Positions 55,234 to 64,000 of a stretch of 64,000 nt of DNA are shown one piece after another. The stretch is taken from positions 1 through 64,000 of the forward strand of contig NZ_JASERL010000002.1 in NCBI RefSeq assembly GCF_030766935.1, in the 5' to 3' direction. Under the pieces are notes generated by a model. It had not been told where the DNA came from. It saw nothing but the letters and a program-made list of their open reading frames with translations, and ran no database searches. Within the stretch, counting starts at the first letter, position 1, and each line of letters starts with the position of its first letter. A program made the translations under genes and the position numbers. This stretch comes from Streptomyces sp. KL109B (GTDB lineage: Bacteria > Actinomycetota > Actinomycetes > Streptomycetales > Streptomycetaceae).

Positions 55234-56391
55234 GTGTCGGAACTCCCCACCGAACTGGTCCCGCTCACCCCTGAACAGCACGCCGTCGTCGACCTCGCCC
55301 GGACCTTCGCCGCCGAGGAGATCCGGCCACGCGCGCGCGGCGTCGACGAGGCCGACGTCGAGACCCCCTGGGATCTGTGGCGCAAGGCGGCCGAGGTCGG
55401 CATCACCGGGTTCATGCTCCCGGAGGAGCTCGGTGGCGGCGGGTTCACCGACGTGTTCACGCAGGTCCTCGTGCAGGAGGAGCTGTGCGTCGGCGACCTC
55501 GGCATCGGCAATCTGCTCTGCTCGAACGGCTTCTTCGCCGACCCGGTGCTCGCCCTCGGCACCAAGGAGCAGCAGCGCGCCTGGCTCGGCCCGCTCGCGG
55601 GCGCCGACACCCCGATGACGGCGCTCGCGACCACCGAACCCGGCGCGGGCTCGGACGCCGCGTCGATCAAGACGACGGCCCGCCGCACCGACGGCGGCTA
55701 CGTACTCAACGGCCAGAAGGCGTGGATCTCGAACGCGGGCGAGGCCGACCGCTACGTGGTGTTCGCCAAGACCGACCCGGCCCAGCGCTCGCGCGGCGTG
55801 AGCGCCTTCCTGCTCCGCAAGGACACCGAAGGTGTCACCTTCGGTGAGCCGATGCGCAAGATGGGGCAGCGCGCCATCGTGTGCCGGGAGGTCTTCTTCT
55901 CCGACGCGTTCGTCCCCGAGGAGAACCGGCTCGGCGACGAGGGGCAGGGCTTCGTCGGCCTGATGCGCACCTTCGACATCTCGCGGGTCGTCCTGGGCGC
56001 CGCCGCGACCGGTGTCGCCCGCGCCGCCTACGAGTACGCGCGCGACTACGCGCGCACGCGTGAACAGTTCGGCAAGCCGATCGTCGAGCACCAGGCGGTC
56101 GCGTTCCGCCTCGCCGACATGCGCACCCGCATCGAGCAGTCGCGCCTGATGACGTGGCGCGCGGCCCGCCGCCTGGACGCGGGCCTGACCGCCACCACGG
56201 AGGCGGCGATGGCGAAGCTCACCGCTTCGGAGACGGCCGCGTACTGCACCTGGGCGGCCGTGCAGACGCTGGGCGGCTGGGGCTACTCGCGCGAGTTCCC
56301 GGTCGAACAGTGGATGCGCGACGCCAAGTTGGAGGAGATCGAGGAGGGCACCTCCGACATCATGCGCCTGATCATCGCGAGGTCACTGTGA
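55234..56391 (+). CDS. Acyl-CoA dehydrogenase
   Basis: The 385-aa FAD enzyme matches the family throughout: MTALATTEPGAGSDAASIKT (FAD/substrate), WISNAGEADRYVVFAKT, ARTREQFGKPI, QTLGGWGYSREFPVEQWMRD and the C-terminal EEGTSDIMRLIIAR, whose Glu is in the catalytic-base position of short/branched-chain enzymes. GTG 55234 follows GGAGG. It is first in a four-gene operon; the next start overlaps its stop by GTGA. Confidence 0.95.
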   Translation: MSELPTELVPLTPEQHAVVDLARTFAAEEIRPRARGVDEADVETPWDLWRKAAEVGITGFMLPEELGGGGFTDVFTQVLVQEELCVGDLGIGNLLCSNGFFADPVLALGTKEQQRAWLGPLAGADTPMTALATTEPGAGSDAASIKTTARRTDGGYVLNGQKAWISNAGEADRYVVFAKTDPAQRSRGVSAFLLRKDTEGVTFGEPMRKMGQRAIVCREVFFSDAFVPEENRLGDEGQGFVGLMRTFDISRVVLGAAATGVARAAYEYARDYARTREQFGKPIVEHQAVAFRLADMRTRIEQSRLMTWRAARRLDAGLTATTEAAMAKLTASETAAYCTWAAVQTLGGWGYSREFPVEQWMRDAKLEEIEEGTSDIMRLIIARSL

Positions 56392-58142
56392 CGTCCCACC
56401 ACGCATCCGCCGCAGCCGCACGTCCCCGCGCCGACGCGCGACCTGAACCGGACCGACTCACCGGCGGCGAGGCCCTCGTACGCGCCCTCGCCGCGCACGG
56501 CGTCACCCGCGCCTTCGGCATCCCGGGCACCCACAACCTGGAGATCTACCGCCACCTGCCCGCCTACGGTGTCGCGCACGTGGCGCCGCGCCACGAACAG
56601 GGCGCCGGTTACGCGGCGGACGCGTACGCGCGCGTGACGGGCACGCCCGGCGTCGCGATCACGACCACGGGGCCCGCGCTCCTGAACATCGCGGCGGCCG
56701 TCGGCCAGGCGTACTCGGACAGCGTGCCGCTGCTCGTGATCTCGCCCGGAATGCCGCTGCGCCACCCGCGCCAGTCCACCGGTCTGCTGCACGAAATGCG
56801 CAGCCAGAGCGAGGCGTTGCGGAATGTGGCGGCGTTCAGCCACCGGGTCTCGTCGGTGGCGGAGATCGGCGCGGCGGTGGCGCGCGCGTTCACGCTGTTC
56901 CGCGAGGAACGGCCGCGCCCCGCGCACATCGAGATCCCGCTCGACCTCCTGGAGGCGACGGAGGCCGCGGGCCCGCTGCGCGTCGCACCACCGGCCGCAC
57001 CACGCCTCCCCGAAGCCGCACAGCTCACCGAGGCCGCCGCCCTCCTCGCCCGCGCGGAGCGCCCGGCCCTGGTCCTCGGCGGCGGAGCCCGCGGCGCGGC
57101 GCCCCAATGCCTCGCCCTGGCCGAGAAGTTGGCCGCTCCCGTGGCCACTACGGCGAACGGCAAGGCGATCGTCGACGAGCACCACCCGCTCTCCCTCGGC
57201 GTGAGCCTGCACAGCCCGGCGGTCCAGAAGTGGCTCACGACCCGCGACGTGGTCCTCGCGGTCGGCACGGAGCTGGCCGAGTCCGATACCTGGACGACCG
57301 AACTACCGCCCTTCCATGGACAGTTGATCCGCGTGGACCTCGATCCGGCGCAGATGTACGCGGCCGTGCCCGCGGACGTCCCCCTGGTCGGCGACGCGAA
57401 GGCCACCCTGGAGGCCCTCATCGCCACCGCCCCGGGCCCCGTCCCGCACCACACGCCCACCCCGCCCAACACGCCCACCCCGCACCACACGCCCGCCACC
57501 ACCGAGACCACCGCCGACGCCACCACCGAAGCCACCACCGAGACCACCGCCGACGCCACCACCGAAGCCGCCGCCCTCAAGGCGACCCGCGACGACGAGT
57601 CCCGGGCCCGCGACGCCCACTGGCTGCCCTACCTGGAGGCGATCCGCGGCGTCCTCGACCCGGACGCCGTCGTCACCTCCGACAGCGCCCAGTGCTGCTA
57701 CTACGGCGCGCTGCCCCACCTCACCCAGGGCCCGCACGCCCGCTACCTCCACCCCACCGGCTTCGGCACCCTCGGCTACGCCCTGCCCGCCGCGATCGGC
57801 GCTGCGGCAGCCCACCCGGACCGCCAGGTCGTGGCGCTCAGCGGCGACGGCGGCCTGCAGTTCTCCATCCAGGAGCTGGCCACGGCCGCCGAGCTGCGAA
57901 GGCCCCTCGCCGTCGTCGTGTTCGACAACTCCGGCTACGGCGAGATCCGCGACGAGATGAAGGCCCGCGGCGACGCACCGCTCGCGGTCGACCACGCGCG
58001 CGTGGACCTGCCCGCCCTCGCCCGCGCCTACGGAGGACACGGCGCGACGGCGCACACCCCCGAAGAGCTCGGCAAGCTGCTGACCACCGCCCTGACCACC
58101 CCTGCCCCCACCCTGATCGTCGTCCCTGAGGAGTCCGCATGA
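56388..58142 (+). CDS. TPP-dependent 2-oxo acid decarboxylase-like enzyme (AruI/BFD group)
   Basis: The 584-aa protein has three TPP-enzyme domains. The N-terminal part (LTGGEALVRALAAHGVTRAF, GIPGTHNLEIYRHLP, RHEQGAGYAADAYARV with the activating Glu, SDSVPLLVISPGMP) and the PP domain (HPTGFGTLGYALPAAIGA, GDGGLQFSIQELATAAEL...FDN) most resemble 5-guanidino-2-oxopentanoate decarboxylase (AruI) and benzoylformate decarboxylase. A roughly 45-residue Thr/Pro/Ala repeat linker (about 57442-57591) is inserted between the middle and PP domains. It is coupled to both neighbours by 4-bp overlaps. The exact keto acid is not known. Confidence 0.85.
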   Translation: MTSHHASAAAARPRADARPEPDRLTGGEALVRALAAHGVTRAFGIPGTHNLEIYRHLPAYGVAHVAPRHEQGAGYAADAYARVTGTPGVAITTTGPALLNIAAAVGQAYSDSVPLLVISPGMPLRHPRQSTGLLHEMRSQSEALRNVAAFSHRVSSVAEIGAAVARAFTLFREERPRPAHIEIPLDLLEATEAAGPLRVAPPAAPRLPEAAQLTEAAALLARAERPALVLGGGARGAAPQCLALAEKLAAPVATTANGKAIVDEHHPLSLGVSLHSPAVQKWLTTRDVVLAVGTELAESDTWTTELPPFHGQLIRVDLDPAQMYAAVPADVPLVGDAKATLEALIATAPGPVPHHTPTPPNTPTPHHTPATTETTADATTEATTETTADATTEAAALKATRDDESRARDAHWLPYLEAIRGVLDPDAVVTSDSAQCCYYGALPHLTQGPHARYLHPTGFGTLGYALPAAIGAAAAHPDRQVVALSGDGGLQFSIQELATAAELRRPLAVVVFDNSGYGEIRDEMKARGDAPLAVDHARVDLPALARAYGGHGATAHTPEELGKLLTTALTTPAPTLIVVPEESA

Positions 58143-59356
58143 CCTCCGCCCCCACGCCCGCGACCACCGCCACGCCCCCGACGGCCCCGCTCACCCAGCT
58201 CACCTGGACCGACCACGCCACCGGCCGCCACGGCTACTTGGTGATCGACCGCCTGGTGCGCGGCGTCTCCAGTGGCGGCCTGCGCATGCGGGCCGGCTGC
58301 ACCCTGGAGGAGGTCACGGGCCTCGCGCGCGGCATGTCGATGAAGGAGGCGCTGCACTACAACCCTCAGGGGCGTTACATCCCGCTGGGCGGCGCCAAGG
58401 GCGGCATCGACTGCGACCCGCGGGACCCGGAGGCGTACGGCATCCTGGTGCGCTACCTGAAGGCGATGCGCCCGTACATCGAGTCCTTCTGGACGACGGG
58501 CGAGGACCTCGGCCTCACGCAGGACCTGGTCGACAAGGCGGCGGCCGAGGCGGGCCTGGTCTCGTCGATCCAGGCCGTGTACCCGCTCCTGGACGACGAG
58601 GAGACGGCGCGGCAGCGCCTCGCGGACGCCTTCGCCGTGGACGTCGACGGCATCGGCCTGGACGAGCTGGTGGGCGGCTGCGGTGTCGCGGAGGCCGTCC
58701 TCGTCGCGCTCGACCGCGCCCAAGTCCCGTACGAGGGCACCCGTGTGTCCCTTCAGGGGCTCGGCACGATGGGCGGCGCCACGGCCCGCTTCCTCGCGCG
58801 CGCGGGGCTCAGGGTCGTCGCGGTGGCCGACCTGAAGGGCACGATTACCAACGACGAAGGACTCGACGTGGAGGCGCTGCTCGCGGCCCGCGACGCCTAC
58901 GGCACGGTGGACCGCGAGCGGTTGCGCCCCGAGGACCGTGAACTGCCGGGCGACGCCTGGCTGTCGGCCGAAGCGGACGTGCTGGTCCCGGCCGCGGTCT
59001 CGTACGCGATCGACGCGTCGAACCAGGAGCGGATCACGGCCCGCTGGGTGGTCGAGGCGGCGAACATGCCGGTCCTCAAGGACGCGGAGGAACTCCTCAC
59101 CCGGCGTGGCGTCACCGTCCTGCCGGACGTGGTCGTGAACTCCGGGACGAACGCCTGGTGGTGGTGGACCCTGTTCGGCGACATCGGCGCGGACGCGGAC
59201 GAGGCGTTCGCCTACACGCGGCGCTCCATGCGCTCCCTGATCGACCAGATGCTCGCCCGCGCGGAGGGCGACGGCACGACCCCGAGGGCCGCCGCGCACG
59301 CCATCGTCGCCGACCGGCTGCCGATCCTGGCCGAGAGGTTCGGGTGGTACAGGTGA
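58139..59356 (+). CDS. Glu/Leu/Phe/Val dehydrogenase-family protein
   Basis: The 405-aa protein belongs to the amino-acid oxidative deaminase family. The catalytic region is GGLRMRAGCTLEEVTGLARGMSMK-like with YIPLGGAKGGIDCDP (catalytic Lys). The NAD-binding domain starts VSLQGLGTMGGATARFL, and EAANMP and NSGTNAWWWW follow. The family converts L-amino acids to 2-oxo acids, which would feed the TPP enzyme before it. ATG overlaps the previous stop (ATGA) and its own stop overlaps the next start (GTGA). Substrate preference cannot be read. Confidence 0.92.
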   Translation: MTSAPTPATTATPPTAPLTQLTWTDHATGRHGYLVIDRLVRGVSSGGLRMRAGCTLEEVTGLARGMSMKEALHYNPQGRYIPLGGAKGGIDCDPRDPEAYGILVRYLKAMRPYIESFWTTGEDLGLTQDLVDKAAAEAGLVSSIQAVYPLLDDEETARQRLADAFAVDVDGIGLDELVGGCGVAEAVLVALDRAQVPYEGTRVSLQGLGTMGGATARFLARAGLRVVAVADLKGTITNDEGLDVEALLAARDAYGTVDRERLRPEDRELPGDAWLSAEADVLVPAAVSYAIDASNQERITARWVVEAANMPVLKDAEELLTRRGVTVLPDVVVNSGTNAWWWWTLFGDIGADADEAFAYTRRSMRSLIDQMLARAEGDGTTPRAAAHAIVADRLPILAERFGWYR

Positions 59357-61503
59357 CCACCTCGACATGCCTGGACGCGCTGTACGACCCGGCGTCCGTC
59401 GCGGTCGTCGGCGCGTCCGACAACCCGGAGAAGTGGGGCTACTGGCTGGCGACGGGCGCCCTGACGGGCCGCGAACGCCGCACGGTGCAGTTGGTCAACC
59501 ACAAGGGAGGCCACCTACAGGGCGAGCCGTTCCTCCCGGCCCTCTCCTCCCTGTCCACCCCGCCCGAGCACGTGGTGGTCGCGGTCCCGCCCCACCAGGT
59601 GCGCCCGGTGGTCCAGGAGGGCCTCGACACGGGCGCCCGCTGTTTCACCGTGATCACGTCGGGCGCGGCCGAGGAGCACGAACTGGCGCACCTGGTGACC
59701 TCCCGTGGCGCCCGCCTCCTCGGCCCCAACTGCATGGGCATCGTCGACACGACGAGCCAACTGCGCCTCAGCTGGGGCGACTTCCCGACCGGCGGCCTCG
59801 GCCTGGTCTCGCAGAGCGGCAACCTGGCCCTGGAGATCGGCCGCCACCTCGCCCGCGCGGGAGGCGGCTTCTCCCGCTTCGTGTCGCTCGGCAACCAACG
59901 CGACATCGACGCCGCCGACGCCCTCGAATCCCTGATCGCCCACGAGCCCACGAGAGCGATCGCGGCGTACGTCGAGGACTTCCGGGACGGCCGCCGCCTC
60001 GCGGACGTCCTGGCGGCCGCTCACGCCGCGGGAAAGCCGGTCCTGCTCCTGACGGTCGGCCGCAGCGCCGCAGCGGGCCGCGCCGCCGCCTCTCACACCG
60101 GCTCCCTGGTCAGCCCGCACGCCACCGTGGCCGCGGTCTGCCGCGACGCGGGCGCCCTCCTCCTGGACTCGGCCGGCGAACTCGTCGACACGGCCCTCCA
60201 CTTGACCTCCCGCACAACCCCTCTTGTACGTCGCCGCCCCCACCCCCCACGCCACGAAACGCCCCCACCCCAACCCCCCGACCACCCCAGCGCCTCCCCC
60301 ACCACCCCACCGCACCGGATAGCCGTGATCGGGGACAGCGGCGGCCAAGGAGCCCTCGCCGCCGACGCGTTCGCCGCGCACGGCTTCGACGTGCCCGCGC
60401 TCGCCCCGGCCACGGTCGAGTCCCTGGGCGCACACCTGCCCGCGGCCGCGGGCCGGGCCAACCCGGTCGACCTGGCGGGCGCGGGCGAGCGCGACCTGGC
60501 CAACTACGCGCGCGTGGCAGCCACGTTGCTGCACAGCGGCGACGCCGACACGGTGGTCCTCACCGGCTACTTCGGGGACTACGCCACCGCGAACCCGGCC
60601 CAGGCCGGCCGCGAGTGCGAGATCGCGCGATCCCTCGCGGACGCCGCCGACGCCTCGGGGCGCGCCCTGCTCGTGCACACGATGGCCCGCGACACCCCGG
60701 CCCTCGCGGTCCTCAGGAAGCGCGGCATCCCGGTCCACGAGCGCGTCGAGCAGGCGGCGACGGCCCTCGCGGGCGCCGTCCGCCTCACCTCGGCACAGCC
60801 GTACCTGCCGCCCACTCGCACCACGCCCCCGGCGGCGTACGAGATCGAGGACGGCGGTTACGAACGCGTCCGTGAGCTGCTGGCGTCCTACGGAGTCGCG
60901 TTCCCCACCGCCGAGTTCGTGACGGACGCGGACGCGGCGGCGGAGGCCGCCCACCGCACGGGCTACCCCCTGGTCCTGAAGGCGATGGGGCTCGCCCACA
61001 AGACGGAGGCCGGTGGTGTGGCGCTCGGCATCGCGGACGAGGCCGCCCTGCGCACCGCGTTCGCCCGCATGCGGGAGGCGACGGGTGCGGAGCGCTACGC
61101 GGTCGAGGCGATGGCCACGCCCCCGTACGCGCGTGAACTCATCGTCGGCGTACGGAGGGACGCGGCCTTCGGCCCGGTCGTGATGGTCGGGGCGGGCGGC
61201 GTCACGGCCGAACTCGACGCCGACACGGCACTCGCCCTGGCGCCGCTCACCCCACCACGCGCGCGTGCCCTGCTCCTCGAACTCCGCCACGCACCCCTCC
61301 TCACCGGCTGGCGCGGCACACCACCGGTCCACCTGGAGGCAGCGGCGGCAGCGATCTGCGCGCTGTCCCAGGCGGCCACGGACCACCCGGAACTGACCGA
61401 CCTGGAGGTCAACCCCCTCCTGGTCCACCCGGGCGGCGCCATCGCCCTGGACGCCCACGCAGTCACCTCAACCCCCGGCAATTGGAGCCCCTCCGGCGAT
61501 TGA
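59353..61503 (+). CDS. NDP-forming acyl-CoA synthetase (acetate-CoA ligase family)
   Basis: The 716-aa fused protein contains a CoA-binding Rossmann domain (SVAVVGASDNPEKWGYW), a succinyl-CoA ligase-like domain (GLGLVSQSGNLALE) with the phosphohistidine region AASHTGSLV, and a C-terminal ATP-grasp domain (YPLVLKAMGLAHKTEAGGV, ELIVGVRRDAAFGPVVMVG, LEVNPLLV). It makes an acyl-CoA from a carboxylic acid and ATP/ADP. A Pro/His-rich linker (about 60229-60317) lies between domains. GTG 59353 overlaps the previous stop. The product could be the substrate of the acyl-CoA dehydrogenase at the operon start. Confidence 0.92.
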   Translation: MTTSTCLDALYDPASVAVVGASDNPEKWGYWLATGALTGRERRTVQLVNHKGGHLQGEPFLPALSSLSTPPEHVVVAVPPHQVRPVVQEGLDTGARCFTVITSGAAEEHELAHLVTSRGARLLGPNCMGIVDTTSQLRLSWGDFPTGGLGLVSQSGNLALEIGRHLARAGGGFSRFVSLGNQRDIDAADALESLIAHEPTRAIAAYVEDFRDGRRLADVLAAAHAAGKPVLLLTVGRSAAAGRAAASHTGSLVSPHATVAAVCRDAGALLLDSAGELVDTALHLTSRTTPLVRRRPHPPRHETPPPQPPDHPSASPTTPPHRIAVIGDSGGQGALAADAFAAHGFDVPALAPATVESLGAHLPAAAGRANPVDLAGAGERDLANYARVAATLLHSGDADTVVLTGYFGDYATANPAQAGRECEIARSLADAADASGRALLVHTMARDTPALAVLRKRGIPVHERVEQAATALAGAVRLTSAQPYLPPTRTTPPAAYEIEDGGYERVRELLASYGVAFPTAEFVTDADAAAEAAHRTGYPLVLKAMGLAHKTEAGGVALGIADEAALRTAFARMREATGAERYAVEAMATPPYARELIVGVRRDAAFGPVVMVGAGGVTAELDADTALALAPLTPPRARALLLELRHAPLLTGWRGTPPVHLEAAAAAICALSQAATDHPELTDLEVNPLLVHPGGAIALDAHAVTSTPGNWSPSGD

Positions 61504-61534
61504 GGAGCGGGGTCCGGGGCAGAGCCCTGCGGCC

Positions 61535-63106
61535 TCAACCACTCTGCCCGGAACCGCCGGAGGCCTTCCGTCCCTTGGCTCCGGCCGCGTAGAACACCAA
61601 CCCGACCACGACGAACAACAACAGCGGCAGCACCTGGCTGAGGGTGTACGGCAACCGCTGCCCGGCGAACGACTCGGGCAGCGAGTCCGCCGCATTCCCC
61701 GCCGTGCCGAACCAACCCACCCCGAAACCGGGCCAGATGAGCACGACCACGGTGAACGCCACGAACCCGGTGGCCAGCGCGCTCACGATCCACGCCCCGA
61801 CGCGGCCGCCGGGCACGGCGTAGGGCCGCGACTGGTCCGGGTACTTGCGCCGCAGTACGTAGAGGCTCGGGAACGTGATGACGTACGAGATGAACGTCGT
61901 GCTGATGGTGAGCCCGAGCCCCGCGGCGAAGTACTTCTCGCCGTCGCCGCCGGTCAGGTTCAGCGCGACCACGAACAGGATCGAACCCAGCACCGCGGAC
62001 AGGATGTTGACCCGCACCGGAGTGCCGTACTTCTCGGAGATGCGGCCCAGCCAGGCCGGTCCCGCGCCGTCCGCGCACGCGACGGCCTGCGCGCGGTGCG
62101 CGCCCATCGCCCAGGTGACACCGGAGGTGAGCAGGCCGATGATGAGGCCGGCCGCGGCGACGCCGCCGAACACGGACCCGAGGCCGGTGAGCGTCACCGT
62201 GCCGTCCGCCGCGATCGAGCCTCCGTAGACGGTGAACACGGCCTTGCAGGCGTCGATGAAGCCGCCCAGGCTGCCGATCTCCTGGCTGGGCAGAACGAAG
62301 AGGATGCCGAGGATCGGGCCTCCGTAGAGGAGCACGGCGGCGAGGCCGGAGCGCAGGATCGACAGGGGGATGTCGCGGCGCGGGTTCTTCATCTCCTCGG
62401 CGGCGGAGCTGGGCAGTTCGAAGCCTACGTAGTTGAAGATGAGCACAGGGACGAGCGCGACGAAGCCCGCATACGTAGGCGTGAATTCGCCGGCCGGTAG
62501 GGCGTGTACGCCATGTTCGGCGGCGTAGACGACGACGGAAACGAGGAAGAAGCCCAGCAGTACGACGCGCGCGACGGCGCCCGCGATGGGCACCCACTTG
62601 CCGATGCGTACGGACTGCACGATCGCGAGCGCGCCGCCCCAGATGAAGACGAACCCGGCGACGTACTTCCACACCCCTGGCAGCGGCGTGAAGAACTCCT
62701 CCCAGGTGGTCAGCGCGATGATGCACAGACTGCCGCCCACCCAGACCGGGTTGGAGATCCAGTAGAGGAGCTGGTTGACGCCCGCGACGAGCCGGCCGAA
62801 CGCGAGTCGCGTCCAGACGTACGGGCCTCCCTGCACGGGAAACGACGAGCCGAGCTCGGCCACGAGCAGCCCGTACGGGAGGAAGAAGACGACGGCCAGA
62901 ATGACCATCCAGGTCAGGCCCTGCGGGCCCTGTGCGGCGACGGAGCCGATGGTGTCGAGGCCGACGAGCGTGCAGATGAGGAAGAACAGCACGTCGAGCC
63001 GGCGCAGGTCCTTGCGCAGCCGTGAACGCTGCTCGCCCCAGCCTTCGGAGAGGTCGGGCTCTCCCCCGGCGGGCGGGGTCGGCGAAAGGGATGGCGCTTG
63101 GGTCAC
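61535..63106 (-). CDS. Amino acid/polyamine permease (APC superfamily)
   Basis: The 523-aa, 12-helix APC transporter (LRRLDVLFFLICTLVGLDTI; GPYVWTRLAFGRLVAG; FNYVGFELPSSAAEEMKNP) belongs to the amino acid, polyamine and choline group. GTG 63106 follows AGGAG. It is convergent with the catabolic operon and divergent from the TetR gene. The shared operator-like motif beside it suggests it imports the operon's substrate. Confidence 0.92.
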   Translation of the reverse strand: MTQAPSLSPTPPAGGEPDLSEGWGEQRSRLRKDLRRLDVLFFLICTLVGLDTIGSVAAQGPQGLTWMVILAVVFFLPYGLLVAELGSSFPVQGGPYVWTRLAFGRLVAGVNQLLYWISNPVWVGGSLCIIALTTWEEFFTPLPGVWKYVAGFVFIWGGALAIVQSVRIGKWVPIAGAVARVVLLGFFLVSVVVYAAEHGVHALPAGEFTPTYAGFVALVPVLIFNYVGFELPSSAAEEMKNPRRDIPLSILRSGLAAVLLYGGPILGILFVLPSQEIGSLGGFIDACKAVFTVYGGSIAADGTVTLTGLGSVFGGVAAAGLIIGLLTSGVTWAMGAHRAQAVACADGAGPAWLGRISEKYGTPVRVNILSAVLGSILFVVALNLTGGDGEKYFAAGLGLTISTTFISYVITFPSLYVLRRKYPDQSRPYAVPGGRVGAWIVSALATGFVAFTVVVLIWPGFGVGWFGTAGNAADSLPESFAGQRLPYTLSQVLPLLLFVVVGLVFYAAGAKGRKASGGSGQSG

Positions 63107-63194
63107 GATTGCTCCTGGCGAGAACAGAACGAAGACGAAAACAGCACTACAGGGTCTTGCTCGGGCCGCGCTTACCCCCGACCGGCCGAGTTAT

Positions 63195-63216
63195 TGACTG
63201 AATGGCCAGTCAGTAG
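63195..63216. promoter_or_regulatory. Near-palindromic TetR-type operator
   Basis: ACTGAATGGCCAGTCAGT at 63197-63214 is palindromic at eight of nine pairs, centred on GGCC. It lies between the divergent permease and TetR genes. Its ACTGAAT half matches the two ATTCAGTA sites in the catabolic operon promoter. Confidence 0.65.
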
Positions 63217-63310
63217 TGGAACGTGATGGGACTGTGACCTGTGCGGCGGGTACGCGTCAAGAGGCGTGCGCGGGAAGGAGTCGGCGCGCAAGAACAACTA
63301 GGCTTGCGGC

Positions 63311-63931
63311 GTGACCAGAGTCCGGTTGAGCGTGGCCGAGCGGCGCGAGGCGCTGCTGGTGGCCGCCATCGAACAGATCGAGGCGCGCGGGGTGGCCGCC
63401 GTGCGCATCGCCGACGTGGCGTCCGCGCTCGGCGTGAGCAACGCGCTGGTGCTGTACCACTTCTCGACGAAGGAGAAGCTCGTCGCGGCGGCGTTCGCGC
63501 ACGCCGCGGAGGGCGACCTGGCCCATCTGCGCAAGCTGCTCGGCCGCCGCACGACGGCCCTGAAGCGGCTGCGCGCGGCGGTGCGCTGGTACGCGCCGAC
63601 GGGGCAGGCCAAGGGCTGGCGGCTGTGGATCGAGGGCTGGTCGGCGGCGCTGCGCGAGCCCGCGCTGCGGGAGGTCACGCGCGACCTCGACCGGCAGTGG
63701 AAGGCGGCGCTCGCGGAGGTGGTCGCCGAGGGCGTGGCGGCGGGCGAGTTCAGCTGCCCCGACCCGATGGCGACGGCGCTGCGCCTGACGGCGCTGCTCG
63801 ACGGGCTCGCCGTACAGATGACGGCGTACGACGGTGGCGCGTCACGGACCCGTACGCAGGAGTGGGTGGACGAGGCGCTCGCCCGCGAACTGGGCCTGGA
63901 GCGCGCCGAGTTGACGGGGGCGGGACGCTGA
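63311..63931 (+). CDS. TetR-family regulator, BetI-like
   Basis: The 206-aa regulator has an N-terminal helix-turn-helix (RREALLVAAIEQIEARGVAA; IADVASALGVSNALVLYHFSTKEKLV) and a helical ligand domain of the TetR_C_6/BetI type (WRLWIEGWSAALREPALREV). GTG 63311 is the first start. It is the natural candidate to bind the ACTGAAT motifs upstream of itself, the permease and the catabolic operon; the ligand may be an acyl-CoA or the amino acid. Confidence 0.93.
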   Translation: MTRVRLSVAERREALLVAAIEQIEARGVAAVRIADVASALGVSNALVLYHFSTKEKLVAAAFAHAAEGDLAHLRKLLGRRTTALKRLRAAVRWYAPTGQAKGWRLWIEGWSAALREPALREVTRDLDRQWKAALAEVVAEGVAAGEFSCPDPMATALRLTALLDGLAVQMTAYDGGASRTRTQEWVDEALARELGLERAELTGAGR

Positions 63932-64000
63932 CGGAAGTCCGTCAGCGCCGCCGTACCGCCGAGGGAGAGGGCGTCAGGGCGCCGAGCGGGAGGACGCCGG

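Overview
The DNA is very GC-rich with strong third-position GC bias, many GTG starts, 4-bp ATGA/GTGA gene overlaps, a conservon (cvnA-B-C-D) and a modular polyketide synthase. Together these point to a Streptomyces (or close actinomycete) chromosome. The window divides into five blocks.

(1) 1-7926 is the end of a biosynthetic cluster. It holds the 3' end of a modular type I PKS gene (end of a DH, a KR lacking its catalytic Tyr, an ACP and no thioesterase), a translationally coupled FabV-type enoyl reductase, an NmrA-like reductase on the other strand, and two overlapping ABC exporter half-transporters with the signature of a heterodimer carrying one degenerate ATP site. 7927-9041 is a graveyard of transposase and DUF3500 fragments.

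(2) 9042-36783 is an accessory island. A 122-bp direct repeat with one mismatch lies at 10246-10367 and 36623-36744. The right copy is the 3' half and terminator of an intact tRNA-Pro(GGG), so the region between looks like an element inserted into that tRNA. No integrase is visible. The cargo is mainly polymorphic toxin genes: a 1573-aa Rhs protein with a WXG100-like N-terminus, an HNH/GH-E-like C-terminus and downstream immunity candidates; a 2099-aa secreted Rhs protein with an unrecognised C-terminal toxin; an orphan Rhs C-terminal module; and a divergent secreted DNRLRE/FG-GAP protein. Two related IS elements, a phosphotransferase, truncated AAA-ATPase and TPR-regulator genes, and a SLOG plus HD-hydrolase cassette complete it.

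(3) 36912-48022 is ordinary chromosome: a split transketolase, MFS transporter, YjbR protein, alpha/beta hydrolase, GNAT, XRE-cupin regulator, LysR regulator, the kbl-tdh threonine catabolic pair and an amino-acid permease.

(4) 48054-54973 holds a conservon (sensor kinase-like CvnA, roadblock CvnB, DUF742 CvnC, GTPase CvnD and a coupled GAF protein), a SAM methyltransferase, a repeat-filled spacer and an MBL-fold hydrolase.

(5) 55150-63931 is a tightly coupled four-gene catabolic operon: acyl-CoA dehydrogenase, AruI-like TPP enzyme, Glu/Leu/Phe/Val dehydrogenase-like enzyme and NDP-forming acyl-CoA synthetase. A convergent amino-acid permease and a TetR regulator follow. An ATTCAGTA-type motif lies in the operon promoter (twice) and, as a near-palindrome, between the permease and the TetR gene, suggesting one regulon for uptake and oxidation of an amino acid.
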